A DNA stretch of 64,000 nucleotides from Acinetobacter sp. WCHAc010034 (GCF_001696615.3 NZ_CP032279.1:1488001-1552000), one strand, 5' to 3'; positions 18,575-27,817 are shown, counted from the first letter of the stretch. The notes: generated by a model not told the origin, from the letters alone. Program-made: numbers and translations.

Positions 18575-18979
18575 ATGAAACTTCAGTTACCTTTTCTGCT
18601 GCTGGCGGCGCTTTCTGCGCTGTATGGATGCGCAGCCTCCCCTTCCATGAATGCCATGCAGCGCGAAGCCTATTTGCAGCAGTTTATCGGCAAATCCAGC
18701 GATGACATCCGCGCGCAGCTGGATTTAAAGCGCCTCGGCTATCAGCAGCTCAGGGCGCCTGAGCTTAGGGGCAATGCATTAATCTATACCGCAGCCCGCG
18801 CCATCAGCATTCCCGTGCCTATGGCGCAGAATCCTGCGCTGGGCATGGGCGCCGGAAGCGCAGTGCCGGTTCCGGGCACGGCGGCCAATAGCTATGATGT
18901 GAATTTAAGCTGCCAAATCCGCTTTCAGCTGGAACAGAATATCGCCAAAGCAGTGCATCTGACAGGGCGCACCTGCTGA
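18575..18979 (+). CDS. Small outer-membrane-type lipoprotein, function unknown
   Basis: 134 residues from the ATG at 18575, which has GGAG upstream; the frame extends further upstream without a ribosome binding site. A type II signal peptide ends in the lipobox LYGC, with Cys near residue 19 followed by A-A, favouring outer-membrane sorting. The mature part starts with helices (FIGKSSDDIRAQLDL) and ends with two cysteines (LSCQIRF and the final Cys) that could pair. The family is not recognised. Confidence 0.75.
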   Translation: MKLQLPFLLLAALSALYGCAASPSMNAMQREAYLQQFIGKSSDDIRAQLDLKRLGYQQLRAPELRGNALIYTAARAISIPVPMAQNPALGMGAGSAVPVPGTAANSYDVNLSCQIRFQLEQNIAKAVHLTGRTC

Positions 18980-19126
18980 GCCGTGCCTTGCTGCGCGCTG
19001 ACAGAAAGCTTCATTGAGCTGCAGCCATGCAGCTCAGACTTATGTATTAAGAATAAAGTGCTTTTGGGTATATTTCAGCCGCCAAGTTATTGCTAATATA
19101 TTCAAAAGCATCAACACATTATAACA

Positions 19127-19744
19127 ATGAACCCGATACAGCATGCCCGCATTTCACAAAAGCGCCGCGGTGGCGAACTTGAAGACTATTTAGGCATTCA
19201 TGCCTTAATTGACAGCACAAAAATGCTCTGCACCGACAATCGGCATCGAATTCTACATACCTTTTGGGGCGTGCAGGAAGTCATTCTGCCGATCTTCGGG
19301 CATCACTTTCAGAACAGCGCAGGTCAAAGCATTGAAGTCAAAGACCTCTGTGAAAAAGACCATCTTCTCGTCGATTTCCATCACCGCTTTATTCCAACAC
19401 TCGCCGACTTTGTCAGCGCCATGCAGGATATTCCGGCCCAAGGCTTAGCCAAGCGCCTGGAACAGTTTCATGCCGATGTAATTGATGATCCCCGGCTCTC
19501 CGCAACCCTGCTTTCCCCTTTAGCGGTCACTGGACAGTTGAAATCGCTGCTCATTACGCATAACAGCTGGTTCATTAACAGCATTTTACCCATGATGGGC
19601 AAAGCGGATGCCAAATTCATTGAATTTGACATTACGCCTGCCATGTTCTTCAACCCGATGCGTTTTGAACTGTGGATGGACAATGGCGCTGTTTTCCCGC
19701 CAAGCGCACAGAAACTGCAGCACATGCAAAGCTTTGCGGAGTAG
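19127..19744 (+). CDS. DUF6915-like protein, first gene of a paralogue operon
   Basis: 205 residues. The first ~115 residues carry the pattern I associate with DUF6915: LEDYLGIHALIDSTK, DNRHRILHTFWG, then a VKDLCEKDHLLVDF and FIPTLADFV segment. The family assignment is from memory of that pattern and the function is unknown. The C-terminal ~90 residues are extra. The ribosome binding site is weak. The next gene begins 3 nt after the stop, opening a tightly packed five-gene set. Confidence 0.6.
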   Translation: MNPIQHARISQKRRGGELEDYLGIHALIDSTKMLCTDNRHRILHTFWGVQEVILPIFGHHFQNSAGQSIEVKDLCEKDHLLVDFHHRFIPTLADFVSAMQDIPAQGLAKRLEQFHADVIDDPRLSATLLSPLAVTGQLKSLLITHNSWFINSILPMMGKADAKFIEFDITPAMFFNPMRFELWMDNGAVFPPSAQKLQHMQSFAE

Positions 19745-19747
19745 GCC

Positions 19748-20479
19748 ATGCCAGCGGAAAAGCTCTATGTAATCCGTGTCTTATCGTATTGGTACACGGA
19801 CGAGCATTATACCCATCTCTACGGCGCTGACTGCCACTTCGGCCATATGCAGTCAATTTTTGCAGATAAGGCTGCAGCTGCCGCGCAGTGGAAACAGCTC
19901 GAATACGATTTTTGCCATCATGCCGCTATTCAGTTCAATCATCTGATCCATTCCCCTTGCTCAGCTGCTGATCCTCATGCTGCAAACCGGGAATTTCTAA
20001 AATCATTGCCGGCGGATGCTTTATTTGAGCAATTGCAGCAGCTCGGTCAATGCATGTATGCCCTGTATGAGTACCCAAAACATCAATCACTCTGCGCACT
20101 TCAGCATTTGCCGATAACCGATGCGCAAATGGAAGAGGATTTCCGGCAGAACAAGTTTCTTGAATACTATTTCACTGCCGAATGCAATGCCGCAGATGGA
20201 TTGAATCCGCCCGTCAGCCATGACCGCTATATTGAAAATGCCAGCCATGTTTTACACGGCGATTTGGCGGACTTAAGCGAGGCGCCCCGCCTATTGCAAA
20301 ACTTCATTGCACAGCAGCCGCAGCTGCGTTATGACGCAGAGCGGAAACAGCTCCATCTCCTGCTTCAACCTGATTTGGTCACCGCACTGAATGCCTTGCT
20401 GAAACACCCTATTGAATTGGCGCAGCTCAGCCTGATGGATGTATTCCAGCTCGAGCAGCGCGCCAATCAAGCGCAGTAA
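19748..20479 (+). CDS. Tandem paralogue family, member 1 (unknown function)
   Basis: 243 residues, soluble, no signal peptide. The N-terminal block has the family pattern Y-V-I-R, then Y-x-D-E-x-Y, then I-F-A-D, matching the three following genes. The C-terminal part shares GDLADLSEAP and ALNALLKHPIELAQLSL with member 4 (GNLADLSDAP, ELNALLKQPLFEIQELSL). The middle differs. GGAGTAGG precedes the start. It is the most diverged at its N-terminus. I know no named family for it. Confidence 0.7.
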   Translation: MPAEKLYVIRVLSYWYTDEHYTHLYGADCHFGHMQSIFADKAAAAAQWKQLEYDFCHHAAIQFNHLIHSPCSAADPHAANREFLKSLPADALFEQLQQLGQCMYALYEYPKHQSLCALQHLPITDAQMEEDFRQNKFLEYYFTAECNAADGLNPPVSHDRYIENASHVLHGDLADLSEAPRLLQNFIAQQPQLRYDAERKQLHLLLQPDLVTALNALLKHPIELAQLSLMDVFQLEQRANQAQ

Positions 20480-20482
20480 CAG

Positions 20483-21241
20483 ATGACCAATCAAGCCTAT
20501 ATCATCCGCCAGCAGCGCTTTGCCTATAACGATGAGTTTTATCTCAGGGATGAAGCGTATGTAACGCAGATTCATGCGGTTTATGCCGACCGCGGAAGCG
20601 CCCATCAGGCCTGCAAGCAGCTCAATTTAGAGGTTTTGCCGCGTGAAATTCTCGGCAATTATTTTGCGCCTGAGTATCAGCAAGCAGATATTGAACTGCT
20701 TCAGCAGCTGAACCGATTTTGCTTAGAGCGCTGCGGTCAGTCACTGCTTGATGAACGCGGCCGGCATGAAGATTATATTCCGGCCGCCTTAAGCCCTGAT
20801 GATTATTTTGAGTTTGCTCAGCGCGCAAATATGCTGCGCTATGTCGTGATTGAAGTGAGCAGTGACTGCCTGTTTTATTTGCTCTGGATGAATGAGGAAC
20901 AGGCCTATTTTGACGGCTTGCAAGGCGATTTGATTGAAAGCAGGCATCCTGACTTTCCAGAATATGACTGGTCAGAATTAATTTATGCCTTTGAACTATT
21001 ACTTGAAGACACGCTGCGCCTGCATGCTCCTGAAATGCTGACCAGTCAGCCCAAATTATGGGAGGCATTATTCAGCAGCATCAGCGCATTTGAATTCGAT
21101 ACTCAGCGCCGCATTGCCGCCATTGACATAGGGCAGCTGAGTTTTACCCAGCTTTCAGCCATCAACAGCCTGCTGAAAACGCCGATCTTTGAAATACGCG
21201 CGTTAAGCCTTCAGCAGCTTCAGGAGATTTACAGCGCATGA
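20483..21241 (+). CDS. Tandem paralogue family, member 2 (unknown function)
   Basis: 252 residues beginning with YIIRQQRFAYNDEFY and IHAVYAD, the family N-terminal block. A middle segment SPDDYFEFAQRANMLRYVVIEV matches the EPDDLFEFAKLTKIMHYQLLEV segment of member 4, and the C-terminus is INSLLKTPIFEIRALSLQQL. It starts 3 nt after member 1 and its stop overlaps the start of member 3 by 4 nt, so translation is probably coupled. Confidence 0.7.
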   Translation: MTNQAYIIRQQRFAYNDEFYLRDEAYVTQIHAVYADRGSAHQACKQLNLEVLPREILGNYFAPEYQQADIELLQQLNRFCLERCGQSLLDERGRHEDYIPAALSPDDYFEFAQRANMLRYVVIEVSSDCLFYLLWMNEEQAYFDGLQGDLIESRHPDFPEYDWSELIYAFELLLEDTLRLHAPEMLTSQPKLWEALFSSISAFEFDTQRRIAAIDIGQLSFTQLSAINSLLKTPIFEIRALSLQQLQEIYSA

Positions 21242-21963
21242 ACCATTACATCATCCGCAAAAAACTATTCGACTATGACAATGAATACTACGATGTAAAA
21301 CAATTCCAGCTCGGTGAAATTGCCGGCGTTTATGATGACTTGACTGCAGCTGAACAGGCGCTGCAGCAGCTCACCATCACAGCAGTGCGCGATCAGGATT
21401 TGTATATTTACAATGTGCCTGCCTATACCCCAGCCGAAGTGATTGAAGCGGTGCATCAGCGGATTTTAGACCATAGCGGCATTGCGCTTTATCAGGACGG
21501 CTGCTTAAGCGATGTTGTTCCCGATGCGTTGAGTGATGAAGACACCCTGCATCTTGCTGAACAGTTCGGGATTTTGCCTTATCAGCTGGAATGCCTGAAT
21601 GATGAAAATTATGTGATTTGGGATGCAGAAAACCAAGCCTATTTGCGTTTGCCAGACCCTTATGGCAATCCTGATGAAGAAGATGACTTTTGCGGTGAAT
21701 TAATCTGGGGCACATCCGCCAATTTTCCAGAAACACATCCGCGCGCTGAAGCCTTTATCCAGCATTTGCTGCAGCAGATTTTCCCCTCTTATGCGCGCCG
21801 CCGCGGCAGTATCGAAGAGCTGAGCGCCTCGCCTGCAGAATTTGAGCAGCAATTGGCGCAAAGCCAGGCAGCCTGGGCTTATCAAGAGCATAAGCTCAGT
21901 CCGAAAAGCTGCGTCAGCGTCCGGGATTTTGCCGCCCTGAAAGCTGTGAATGATTTACTCTAG
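21238..21963 (+). CDS. Tandem paralogue family, member 3, truncated by an amber stop
   Basis: 241 residues beginning YIIRKKLFDYDNEYY with IAGVYDD, then the family middle block (LSDEDTLHLAEQFGILPYQLE). It ends at TAG (21961-21963) exactly where paralogues have the lysine of LLK-x-P. The same frame continues past the stop for 27 codons that encode the missing family tail (QPFFEIHQIDFHALKALIE). One base change, AAG to TAG, explains this. It could be a recent truncation, a tolerated short form or a read-through site. It overlaps member 2 by 4 nt (ATGA). Confidence 0.75.
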   Translation: MNHYIIRKKLFDYDNEYYDVKQFQLGEIAGVYDDLTAAEQALQQLTITAVRDQDLYIYNVPAYTPAEVIEAVHQRILDHSGIALYQDGCLSDVVPDALSDEDTLHLAEQFGILPYQLECLNDENYVIWDAENQAYLRLPDPYGNPDEEDDFCGELIWGTSANFPETHPRAEAFIQHLLQQIFPSYARRRGSIEELSASPAEFEQQLAQSQAAWAYQEHKLSPKSCVSVRDFAALKAVNDLL

Positions 21964-22047
21964 CAGCCCTTTTTCGAGATTCATCAAATTGATTTTCATG
22001 CTTTAAAAGCATTGATTGAGCTCGAGGAAACCCGAGAAGTCCGCTAA
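21961..22047 (+). pseudogene. Orphaned C-terminal tail of paralogue member 3
   Basis: In-frame continuation after the TAG stop of member 3, ending at TAA 22045-22047. Its first codons (QPFFEI) align with QPLFEI of member 4 and TPIFEI of member 2. This explains why the gap before member 4 is longer than the other gaps in the operon. Confidence 0.75.
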
Positions 22048-22075
22048 CCCTGAAACTGCAGCAAGAAGGAATAAT

Positions 22076-22801
22076 ATGAGCAGCAAATTTGTCATTCGCC
22101 GTGTTGACTTTGGTTATAACGATGAATATTTCCAGACCCATTATGCGCATCAAGGCGCAATCCAGCAGATTTATGCAGATAAAGCTGAAGCTGAGCAGGC
22201 CTATAAAAACCTGATCATTGATGAATTGCAAAACATTGATTTAGAAAGCTATGACTTCGGCTACGGTGAAGCTGATGAAGAAGCCTACGAGGCTGTTGAA
22301 GCCCTGGTTTTAGAGAAAACCGGGGAAGCCTATGACAAAGATGACGGCATTCCCAAGCTGGAGCCTGATGATTTATTTGAGTTCGCCAAGCTCACCAAAA
22401 TCATGCATTATCAATTGCTGGAAGTTGATGACACGCAAAAAAACTATGTGATTTGGCTTAATCAGCAAGATGAATATATGACGGACTATGATACCGGCAG
22501 CATTATATATGGCCATAAGGAAAACTTTATTGCGCAGCATCACTTCAACTGGCACTTCCTAGATTATTTGTCCATGAGCCTGCAAGGCAACTTAGCGGAT
22601 TTAAGCGATGCGCCAAGCCTGCTTGAACAAGTGATTCAAAAAAACAATGGGCTTCACTATGATGCAGACAAGCAAAACTTAAGCATTGAAGGCAGCCATG
22701 CCGGTTACGATGCTGTCACTGAATTGAACGCCCTGCTCAAGCAGCCATTATTTGAAATACAAGAGCTAAGCCTTGATGAATTGCAGGCCTTAAGCCAGTA
22801 A
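22076..22801 (+). CDS. Tandem paralogue family, member 4 (unknown function)
   Basis: 241 residues from ATG 22076, which has GAAGGA upstream; an upstream extension to 22016 covers the tail of member 3 in another frame and is unlikely. N-terminus KFVIRRVDFGYNDEYF with IQQIYAD; middle EPDDLFEFAKLTKIMHYQ; C-terminus GNLADLSDAP and ELNALLKQPLFEIQELSL. It contains all blocks of the family and can serve as its reference member. It is rich in Asp/Glu and probably cytosolic. A strong bidirectional terminator follows. Confidence 0.72.
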   Translation: MSSKFVIRRVDFGYNDEYFQTHYAHQGAIQQIYADKAEAEQAYKNLIIDELQNIDLESYDFGYGEADEEAYEAVEALVLEKTGEAYDKDDGIPKLEPDDLFEFAKLTKIMHYQLLEVDDTQKNYVIWLNQQDEYMTDYDTGSIIYGHKENFIAQHHFNWHFLDYLSMSLQGNLADLSDAPSLLEQVIQKNNGLHYDADKQNLSIEGSHAGYDAVTELNALLKQPLFEIQELSLDELQALSQ

Positions 22802-22811
22802 GTCAGGCAAT

Positions 22812-22844
22812 AAAAAAACCGGGCGCTTAGCGCCCGGTTTTTTT
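22812..22844. terminator. Bidirectional terminator between the paralogue operon and leuB
   Basis: A-tract, CCGGGCGC/GCGCCCGG stem with a TTA loop, T-tract. It is symmetrical and sits between convergent genes, 14 nt before the leuB stop. Confidence 0.93.
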
Positions 22845-22857
22845 ATTGGAACAGCAA

Positions 22858-23937
22858 TCAGCCCAAGGCAGCGACAACCGCCTGGCCCATTTCCGCTGTG
22901 CCGACTTTCTTCATGCCTTCAGACATGATATCCGCTGTGCGCAGGCCCTGATCCAGCACATTGCCGACTGCATCTTCAATGGCTTGAGCGGCCGCTTCCT
23001 CACGGAAGGTATAGCGCAGCATCATCGCCACAGACAGCACTGTCGCCAATGGATTCGCGATGTTCTGGCCGGCAATGTCAGGCGCAGAGCCGTGGCAAGG
23101 CTCATACATGCCTTTGCCGTTTTCATCCAGAGAAGCCGACGGCAGCATGCCGATGGAGCCGGTCAGCATGGCTGCTTCATCAGACAGGATGTCGCCGAAC
23201 AGGTTGCCGGTGACAATCACGTCAAACTGCTTCGGCGCGCGCACCAGCTGCATGGCGGCGTTGTCGACATACATATGCGATAAATTAATTTCTGGATACT
23301 GCGCTTCTTTCAGCGCGGTCACGGTCTGCTTCCACAGCTCGGTCACTTCCAGCACGTTGGCTTTGTCTACCGAGCAGACTTTGCCGCCGCGCAGGCCAGC
23401 CAGCTCAAACGCCACTTTGGCAATGCGCTTGATTTCAGATTCCGAATAAACGTCTGTGTTGTAGCCCTGCTTTTCGCCGTTTTCCAGCTCACGGATGCCG
23501 CGCGGCTGGCCGAAATAAATCCCGCCGGTCAATTCGCGCACAATCAGAATATCCAGGCCGGCGACAATTTCCGGCTTTAAGCTGGATGCATCCGCCAATT
23601 GCGGATAAAGGATGGCCGGGCGCAGGTTGGCGAACAGGTTCAGCTCAGAGCGGATTTTCAATAAGCCGCGTTCCGGGCGGATGGAGCGCTCAATCGCATC
23701 CCATTTAGGGCCGCCGACAGCGCCAAGCAAAATGGCATCGGCTTTTTCCGCCTGCGCCGCGGTCACTGCCGGATACGGTTCGCCATGCGCATCAATGGCC
23801 GTGCCGCCCAATAAGCCCTGTTCCCATGTCAAACCCAAATTGAATTTTTCATTTACGCGCGCCAGCACCTGTTCGGCCGCTTTTACAATTTCCGGACCAA
23901 TGCCGTCGCCAGCTAAAATCAAGATTTGTTTTGACAT
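22858..23937 (-). CDS. leuB: 3-isopropylmalate dehydrogenase
   Basis: 359 residues from the ATG at 23937 ([17 protein letters not shown]), the usual family start with GGAAA upstream; an in-frame ATG at 23949 lacks a ribosome binding site. It oxidatively decarboxylates 3-isopropylmalate with NAD+ in leucine synthesis. Conserved blocks include [39 protein letters not shown] and [18 protein letters not shown]. It is the last gene of leuC-leuD-lipoprotein-leuB. Confidence 0.97.
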   Translation of the reverse strand: MSKQILILAGDGIGPEIVKAAEQVLARVNEKFNLGLTWEQGLLGGTAIDAHGEPYPAVTAAQAEKADAILLGAVGGPKWDAIERSIRPERGLLKIRSELNLFANLRPAILYPQLADASSLKPEIVAGLDILIVRELTGGIYFGQPRGIRELENGEKQGYNTDVYSESEIKRIAKVAFELAGLRGGKVCSVDKANVLEVTELWKQTVTALKEAQYPEINLSHMYVDNAAMQLVRAPKQFDVIVTGNLFGDILSDEAAMLTGSIGMLPSASLDENGKGMYEPCHGSAPDIAGQNIANPLATVLSVAMMLRYTFREEAAAQAIEDAVGNVLDQGLRTADIMSEGMKKVGTAEMGQAVVAALG

Positions 23938-23982
23938 GAGGGTTTCCATTTTATGAAGTCAGTTGTTGAGCCAACAGGATTT

Positions 23983-24546
23983 TTACAATTTTTTTTCCGC
24001 AAACTCGCCCAGCCCATTCAGGACATTGTACGGCTTGCAGAAACGCCGAATAGTTTTCTGCTCCTGCATCAGGTCCACACAGAGCGGATCCGGCGCAGAA
24101 ACATTCAGCAGGCTGCCCTGCTGCTTGCTGCGGTTGCGGTACATCTTAAAGGTATAGCGCTGGTGGGCATTAAACTGATGAATCACATGCAGGCGTTCCG
24201 CTTTATCCCTGGAAATCGGATAAAAGCGGATCACCACTTCATGCTGGCCGGGAGGAACGGAAAGGTACACGGCATTCGGCTCGCGGACTGATTTGGCCTG
24301 CAGGCGCAGAATTCCGGCATGCAGCGCCGACCTGTCCAGCTGCCGATTGTCAGCATCGACGATGCGGATCTTATCCAGGCGCTCAAATTCGCAGTCTTCG
24401 GTTCCCGCGCAGTAAATCAAGGCATTGCGCTTCGCGCTGGCGCCTTCACTGGCATGCTTAAGGCGCGCGGCATCCATGCTCTGGCATGCCGCCAGTGACG
24501 CTGCTAAAGCTCCGAGTAAAGCAAATCGTCCAAACAGCTTATCCAT
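23983..24546 (-). CDS. Lipoprotein encoded inside the leucine operon
   Basis: 187 residues from the ATG at 24546; a TTG-started extension of seven codons is less likely. A type II signal peptide ends in LAAC (Cys near 21). The mature domain has two close cysteines (YCAGTEDCEF), then strands around VYLSVPPGQHEVVIRFYP, which resemble a PEGA-like or beta-sandwich fold that handles envelope stress or glycan binding; this is inference only. It lies between leuD and leuB on the same strand, 45 nt before leuB, with no evident metabolic link. Confidence 0.75.
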   Translation of the reverse strand: MDKLFGRFALLGALAASLAACQSMDAARLKHASEGASAKRNALIYCAGTEDCEFERLDKIRIVDADNRQLDRSALHAGILRLQAKSVREPNAVYLSVPPGQHEVVIRFYPISRDKAERLHVIHQFNAHQRYTFKMYRNRSKQQGSLLNVSAPDPLCVDLMQEQKTIRRFCKPYNVLNGLGEFAEKKL

Positions 24547-24650
24547 GACCCAAACCCAGCCTGACAAAATCCGGCAATATCTGACTATAATTATGCCCCG
24601 ATATTAGCAAGTCTTATGCATGGTGACTATAGCTTAATGCGCGAATTTAC

Positions 24651-25301
24651 TTAGGCTTTTAACTCAGTAAACACCCACGGGCGCGCCGCTTTGGCCCGCT
24701 CTTCATAAGCGCGGATATCGTCCGCCGCCTGCAAAGTCAAGCCAATGTCATCCAGGCCATTCAGCAGGCAATGCTTGCGGAACGGGTCAACTTCAAATTT
24801 GAATGCCTCGCCGCTTGGCGTGCGCACTTCCTGCGCTGCCAAATCAACAGTCAGCTGATAGCCTTCGGCAGCTGCGCATTCCTTAAACAGCTGATCGACC
24901 GCCTCTTCAGGCAGAATGACCGGCAGCATGCCGTTTTTAAAGCTGTTATTGAAGAAAATGTCGGCATAGCTTGGCGCAATCACGGTGCGGAAGCCGTACT
25001 CATCCAAGGCCCACGGCGCATGCTCGCGGCTTGAACCGCAGCCGAAATTGGCGCGGGCCAGCAATACCGATGCGCCCTGGTAGCGCGGCTGGTTCAAGAT
25101 GAAATCCGGATTTTTCGGGCGCTTGGCATTGTCCTGCCCCGGATAGCCTTCATCCAGATAGCGCAATTCATCAAATAAGTTTTCGCCGAAACCGGTGCGC
25201 TTGATGGATTTCAAAAACTGCTTGGGAATAATCAAGTCTGTATCGACATTGGCACGGTCTAATGGCGCAACGATACCCTGTTCTACGGTATAAGCTTTCA
25301 T
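24651..25301 (-). CDS. leuD: 3-isopropylmalate dehydratase small subunit
   Basis: 216 residues. With LeuC it isomerises 2-isopropylmalate to 3-isopropylmalate. Typical blocks are the N-terminal [20 protein letters not shown], the [14 protein letters not shown] substrate motif (near 88) and [13 protein letters not shown]. It starts 21 nt after leuC, as expected for a cotranscribed subunit pair. Confidence 0.97.
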   Translation of the reverse strand: MKAYTVEQGIVAPLDRANVDTDLIIPKQFLKSIKRTGFGENLFDELRYLDEGYPGQDNAKRPKNPDFILNQPRYQGASVLLARANFGCGSSREHAPWALDEYGFRTVIAPSYADIFFNNSFKNGMLPVILPEEAVDQLFKECAAAEGYQLTVDLAAQEVRTPSGEAFKFEVDPFRKHCLLNGLDDIGLTLQAADDIRAYEERAKAARPWVFTELKA

Positions 25302-25322
25302 GTTTTGCTCCCGGTTAACCGA

Positions 25323-26780
25323 TTAAAATGAACGAACATCAACGAAGTGGCCGGCAATCGCGGCGGCGGCAGCCATCGCCGGGCTCACCAAGTGCGTCCG
25401 GCCGCCGTTGCCCTGACGGCCTTCAAAGTTGCGGTTGGAGGTCGATGCGCAATGCTCGCCCGGCTGCAATTTATCCGCATTCATTGCCAGGCACATGGAG
25501 CAGCCCGGCTCGCGCCATTCAAAACCGGCTTCCACCAAGATTTTGTCCAAGCCTTCAGCTTCCGCCTGCTGCTTCACTAAGCCGGAACCCGGCACCACCA
25601 TCGCCTGCTTAATGCTCGGCGCCACTTTGCGGCCTTTGACGACTTCCGCAGCCGCGCGGATATCTTCAATGCGCGAGTTGGTGCAGGAGCCGATAAACAC
25701 GCGGTCCAGCTGAATGTCCGCCAAAGCTTGGCCGGCGTTTAAACCCATGTACTGATAAGCGCGGGTCCAGTCGCTGCGCTGCACGTCATCCTTGGCCTGT
25801 TCCAAAGTCGGAACAGCCTGGGAAACCGGAATCACCATTTCCGGCGAAGTGCCCCAGGACACTTGCGGCTCAATGTCTTCGCCCTGCAGAACCACGACAG
25901 TGTCAAAATGCGCACCGGCATCTGAATGCAGGGTATTCCAGTAGGCAACGGCTGCATCCCACTGCCCGCCTTTAGGCGCGTAGCTGCGGCCTTTGACGTA
26001 TTCAACGGTTTTGTCATCCACCGCCACCATGCCTACGCGCGCGCCGGCTTCAATCGCCATGTTGCAGACCGTCATGCGGCCTTCAATCGACATGTCGCGG
26101 AACACCTGTCCGCCGAATTCAATGGCATGGCCGGTGCCGCCGGCTGTGCCGATTTTGCCGATAATCGCCAACACCACGTCTTTAGAGGTCACGCCCTGGC
26201 CCAGCTGGCCGTCAACGCGCACCAGCATGTTTTTCATCTTCTTTTGAACCAGGCATTGGGTGGCCAAAACGTGCTCAACTTCAGAGGTGCCGATGCCGTG
26301 CGCCAGACAGCCGAATGCGCCATGCGTTGCGGTATGCGAATCGCCGCACACCACAGTCATGCCCGGCAAAGTCAGGCCCTGCTCCGGCCCGACCACATGC
26401 GCAATGCCCTGGCGGATGTCATTGATGTCGAACTGCACCACATTAAAGGCTTTGCAGTTGTCATCCAAAGTCTGCACCTGAATGCGCGATGTATCATCTT
26501 CAATGCCGGCGATCCCTTCAGAGCGCTCTTTGGCTGAGGTCGGAACGTTATGGTCTGGCGTGGCAATGTTCGCGCTTAAGCGCCAAGGCTTGCGCCCAGC
26601 CAGCTGCAAGCCTTCAAAGGCCTGCGGAGAAGTCACTTCATGCAGCAAATGGCGGTCGATATACAGCAAAGCGGAGCCGTCATCGCGCTGCTTAACCAAA
26701 TGGTCATCCCATAATTTGTCATACAGGGTTTTTGCATCTGCGCTGCTGTCATTTTTTGCTTTTTGGGTTTCGCCTGCCAT
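25323..26780 (-). CDS. leuC: 3-isopropylmalate dehydratase large subunit
   Basis: 485 residues from the ATG at 26780, which has GGAG nine bases upstream. An in-frame ATG at 26834 lies beside the proposed -10 box (26824-26829) and cannot be the start of a transcript from that promoter. The 4Fe-4S ligand cysteines are in [13 protein letters not shown] and [11 protein letters not shown]. Other aconitase-family motifs are [14 protein letters not shown] and [11 protein letters not shown]. The N-terminus carries about 16 extra residues before [11 protein letters not shown], where many LeuC proteins begin. Confidence 0.96.
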   Translation of the reverse strand: MAGETQKAKNDSSADAKTLYDKLWDDHLVKQRDDGSALLYIDRHLLHEVTSPQAFEGLQLAGRKPWRLSANIATPDHNVPTSAKERSEGIAGIEDDTSRIQVQTLDDNCKAFNVVQFDINDIRQGIAHVVGPEQGLTLPGMTVVCGDSHTATHGAFGCLAHGIGTSEVEHVLATQCLVQKKMKNMLVRVDGQLGQGVTSKDVVLAIIGKIGTAGGTGHAIEFGGQVFRDMSIEGRMTVCNMAIEAGARVGMVAVDDKTVEYVKGRSYAPKGGQWDAAVAYWNTLHSDAGAHFDTVVVLQGEDIEPQVSWGTSPEMVIPVSQAVPTLEQAKDDVQRSDWTRAYQYMGLNAGQALADIQLDRVFIGSCTNSRIEDIRAAAEVVKGRKVAPSIKQAMVVPGSGLVKQQAEAEGLDKILVEAGFEWREPGCSMCLAMNADKLQPGEHCASTSNRNFEGRQGNGGRTHLVSPAMAAAAAIAGHFVDVRSF

Positions 26781-26823
26781 GTCGATTTGCTCCACTGGAC
26801 TGGGTAATTCTGTCATTAAATTG

Positions 26824-26829
26824 ATTATA
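26824..26829 (-). promoter_or_regulatory. Putative -10 box of the leuCDB promoter
   Basis: Perfect TATAAT on the minus strand, giving a predicted start of transcription about 35 nt before the leuC ATG. The -35 region is poor in consensus, which would fit an activator-dependent promoter. Confidence 0.55.
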
Positions 26830-26842
26830 GCCACGATTTTAC

Positions 26843-26857
26843 ATAAATCTAATTTAT
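26843..26857. promoter_or_regulatory. ATAAAT-N3-ATTTAT dyad upstream of leuC
   Basis: Perfect inverted repeat placed over the -35 region. AT-rich T-N11-A type dyads in this position are typical LysR-regulator sites, and a LysR gene lies at 28396. The link is inference. Confidence 0.4.
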
Positions 26858-27010
26858 CATTTTTATTAGTTTGAAAACTTTTTGGAATTAAAAATCCTTA
26901 AAATCGCCTGCCGCAGCGCTAAGGATATTCAGCGCTGAATATTTACTGTGAATCAGTCATTTAACACCTTCACATTCCATCCTGCCCGCCCCGCAGCCAG
27001 GCAGCTCAAA

Positions 27011-27652
27011 TCAGCTATTTTTCGACAGCCCATTCATGCCGGTGATCTTTTTATACTCATCGCCATATTTTGAAAAATCCGGCTGTATTTTATCGTCCAG
27101 GAAATCCTGCATCAGCTTTTCGCACTTTGCAGCGATGGCTTTATTTTTTTCATGCAAAGCCTGCATAATGATTTCCGAATTTGGATTCAGCCTTGAGAAA
27201 TAAGTCAATTGATTGTCTTGAGACAAGGCTTCCTTAACATCCCTGCTGTCCGCGCCAAAATATTCAGCAGCAGCTAAACGCGCAGGCAATAAGTTCAGCT
27301 GAAAGTGCGCATTATCCGCCTGCTGCCGCAGTTCAGGCGCAGCAAGATACTGATCTTGATAATCGCGCAGATAGCGCCGGACTTTTTTATTAAATGCCCG
27401 CGTCTGATTTTCATAATAGCTGTAAGCCCTTCCAAGTTCACGCTGGAACGCGATGGCTTCCATTTTAGATCCCATTTCCTGCGGCGCATAGGCATGGCAA
27501 ATTTGCATCTTCAAGGTCATTTCACTTTCGATGCGCTGTGAGCTGATGGCAGCTTCAAGCAAATCATTCTCAGGAAAATCCTTTAATAAAGGGCTTTCCC
27601 CGCATCCGATCATCCCGAATGACGCCAACAAAGCAAATATTTTAGTTTTCAA
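27011..27652 (-). CDS. Hypothetical lipoprotein
   Basis: 213 residues with a type II signal peptide ending in MIGC (Cys near 17). The mature protein is largely helical and charged (AFQRELGRAYSYYENQTR, KKVRRYLRDYQDQYL) with few hydrophobic stretches. It lies upstream of leuC on the same strand, separated by 230 bp that include the leu promoter. Family not recognised; base composition is somewhat AT-richer than neighbouring genes. Confidence 0.7.
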   Translation of the reverse strand: MKTKIFALLASFGMIGCGESPLLKDFPENDLLEAAISSQRIESEMTLKMQICHAYAPQEMGSKMEAIAFQRELGRAYSYYENQTRAFNKKVRRYLRDYQDQYLAAPELRQQADNAHFQLNLLPARLAAAEYFGADSRDVKEALSQDNQLTYFSRLNPNSEIIMQALHEKNKAIAAKCEKLMQDFLDDKIQPDFSKYGDEYKKITGMNGLSKNS

Positions 27653-27754
27653 ACAGCCCTCTAAAAACTATTAAAAATTATAATCTTAGATTAAAACAAA
27701 AGCTCAAAAAAATACAAGATTAATTTTTCCGATGATCAAATTTAAAATATCCGC

Positions 27755-27783
27755 TTGTACATCATAGATGATAATAATTATTA
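27755..27783 (+). promoter_or_regulatory. Putative promoter of the DUF2061 gene
   Basis: TTGTAC at 27755-27760 and TTATTA at 27778-27783 with a 17-bp spacer. The -10 box lies within the Fur-like palindrome. Confidence 0.45.
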
Positions 27784-27785
27784 TT
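27767..27785. promoter_or_regulatory. Fur-like box overlapping the DUF2061 promoter
   Basis: Nineteen bases match the classic Fur consensus GATAATGATAATCATTATC at 15 positions, with a perfect 14-bp palindrome (27771-27784) at the centre. The site covers the proposed -10 box 32 bp before the start codon. Confidence 0.5.
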
Positions 27786-27817
27786 TACATCTTAGGCTTC
27801 AATTGAGGAACATTAAC

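Noticed and set aside
26781..26834. Earlier leuC start at 26834
   Set aside because: That codon lies at the proposed -10 box, whereas 26780 has GGAG at good distance.
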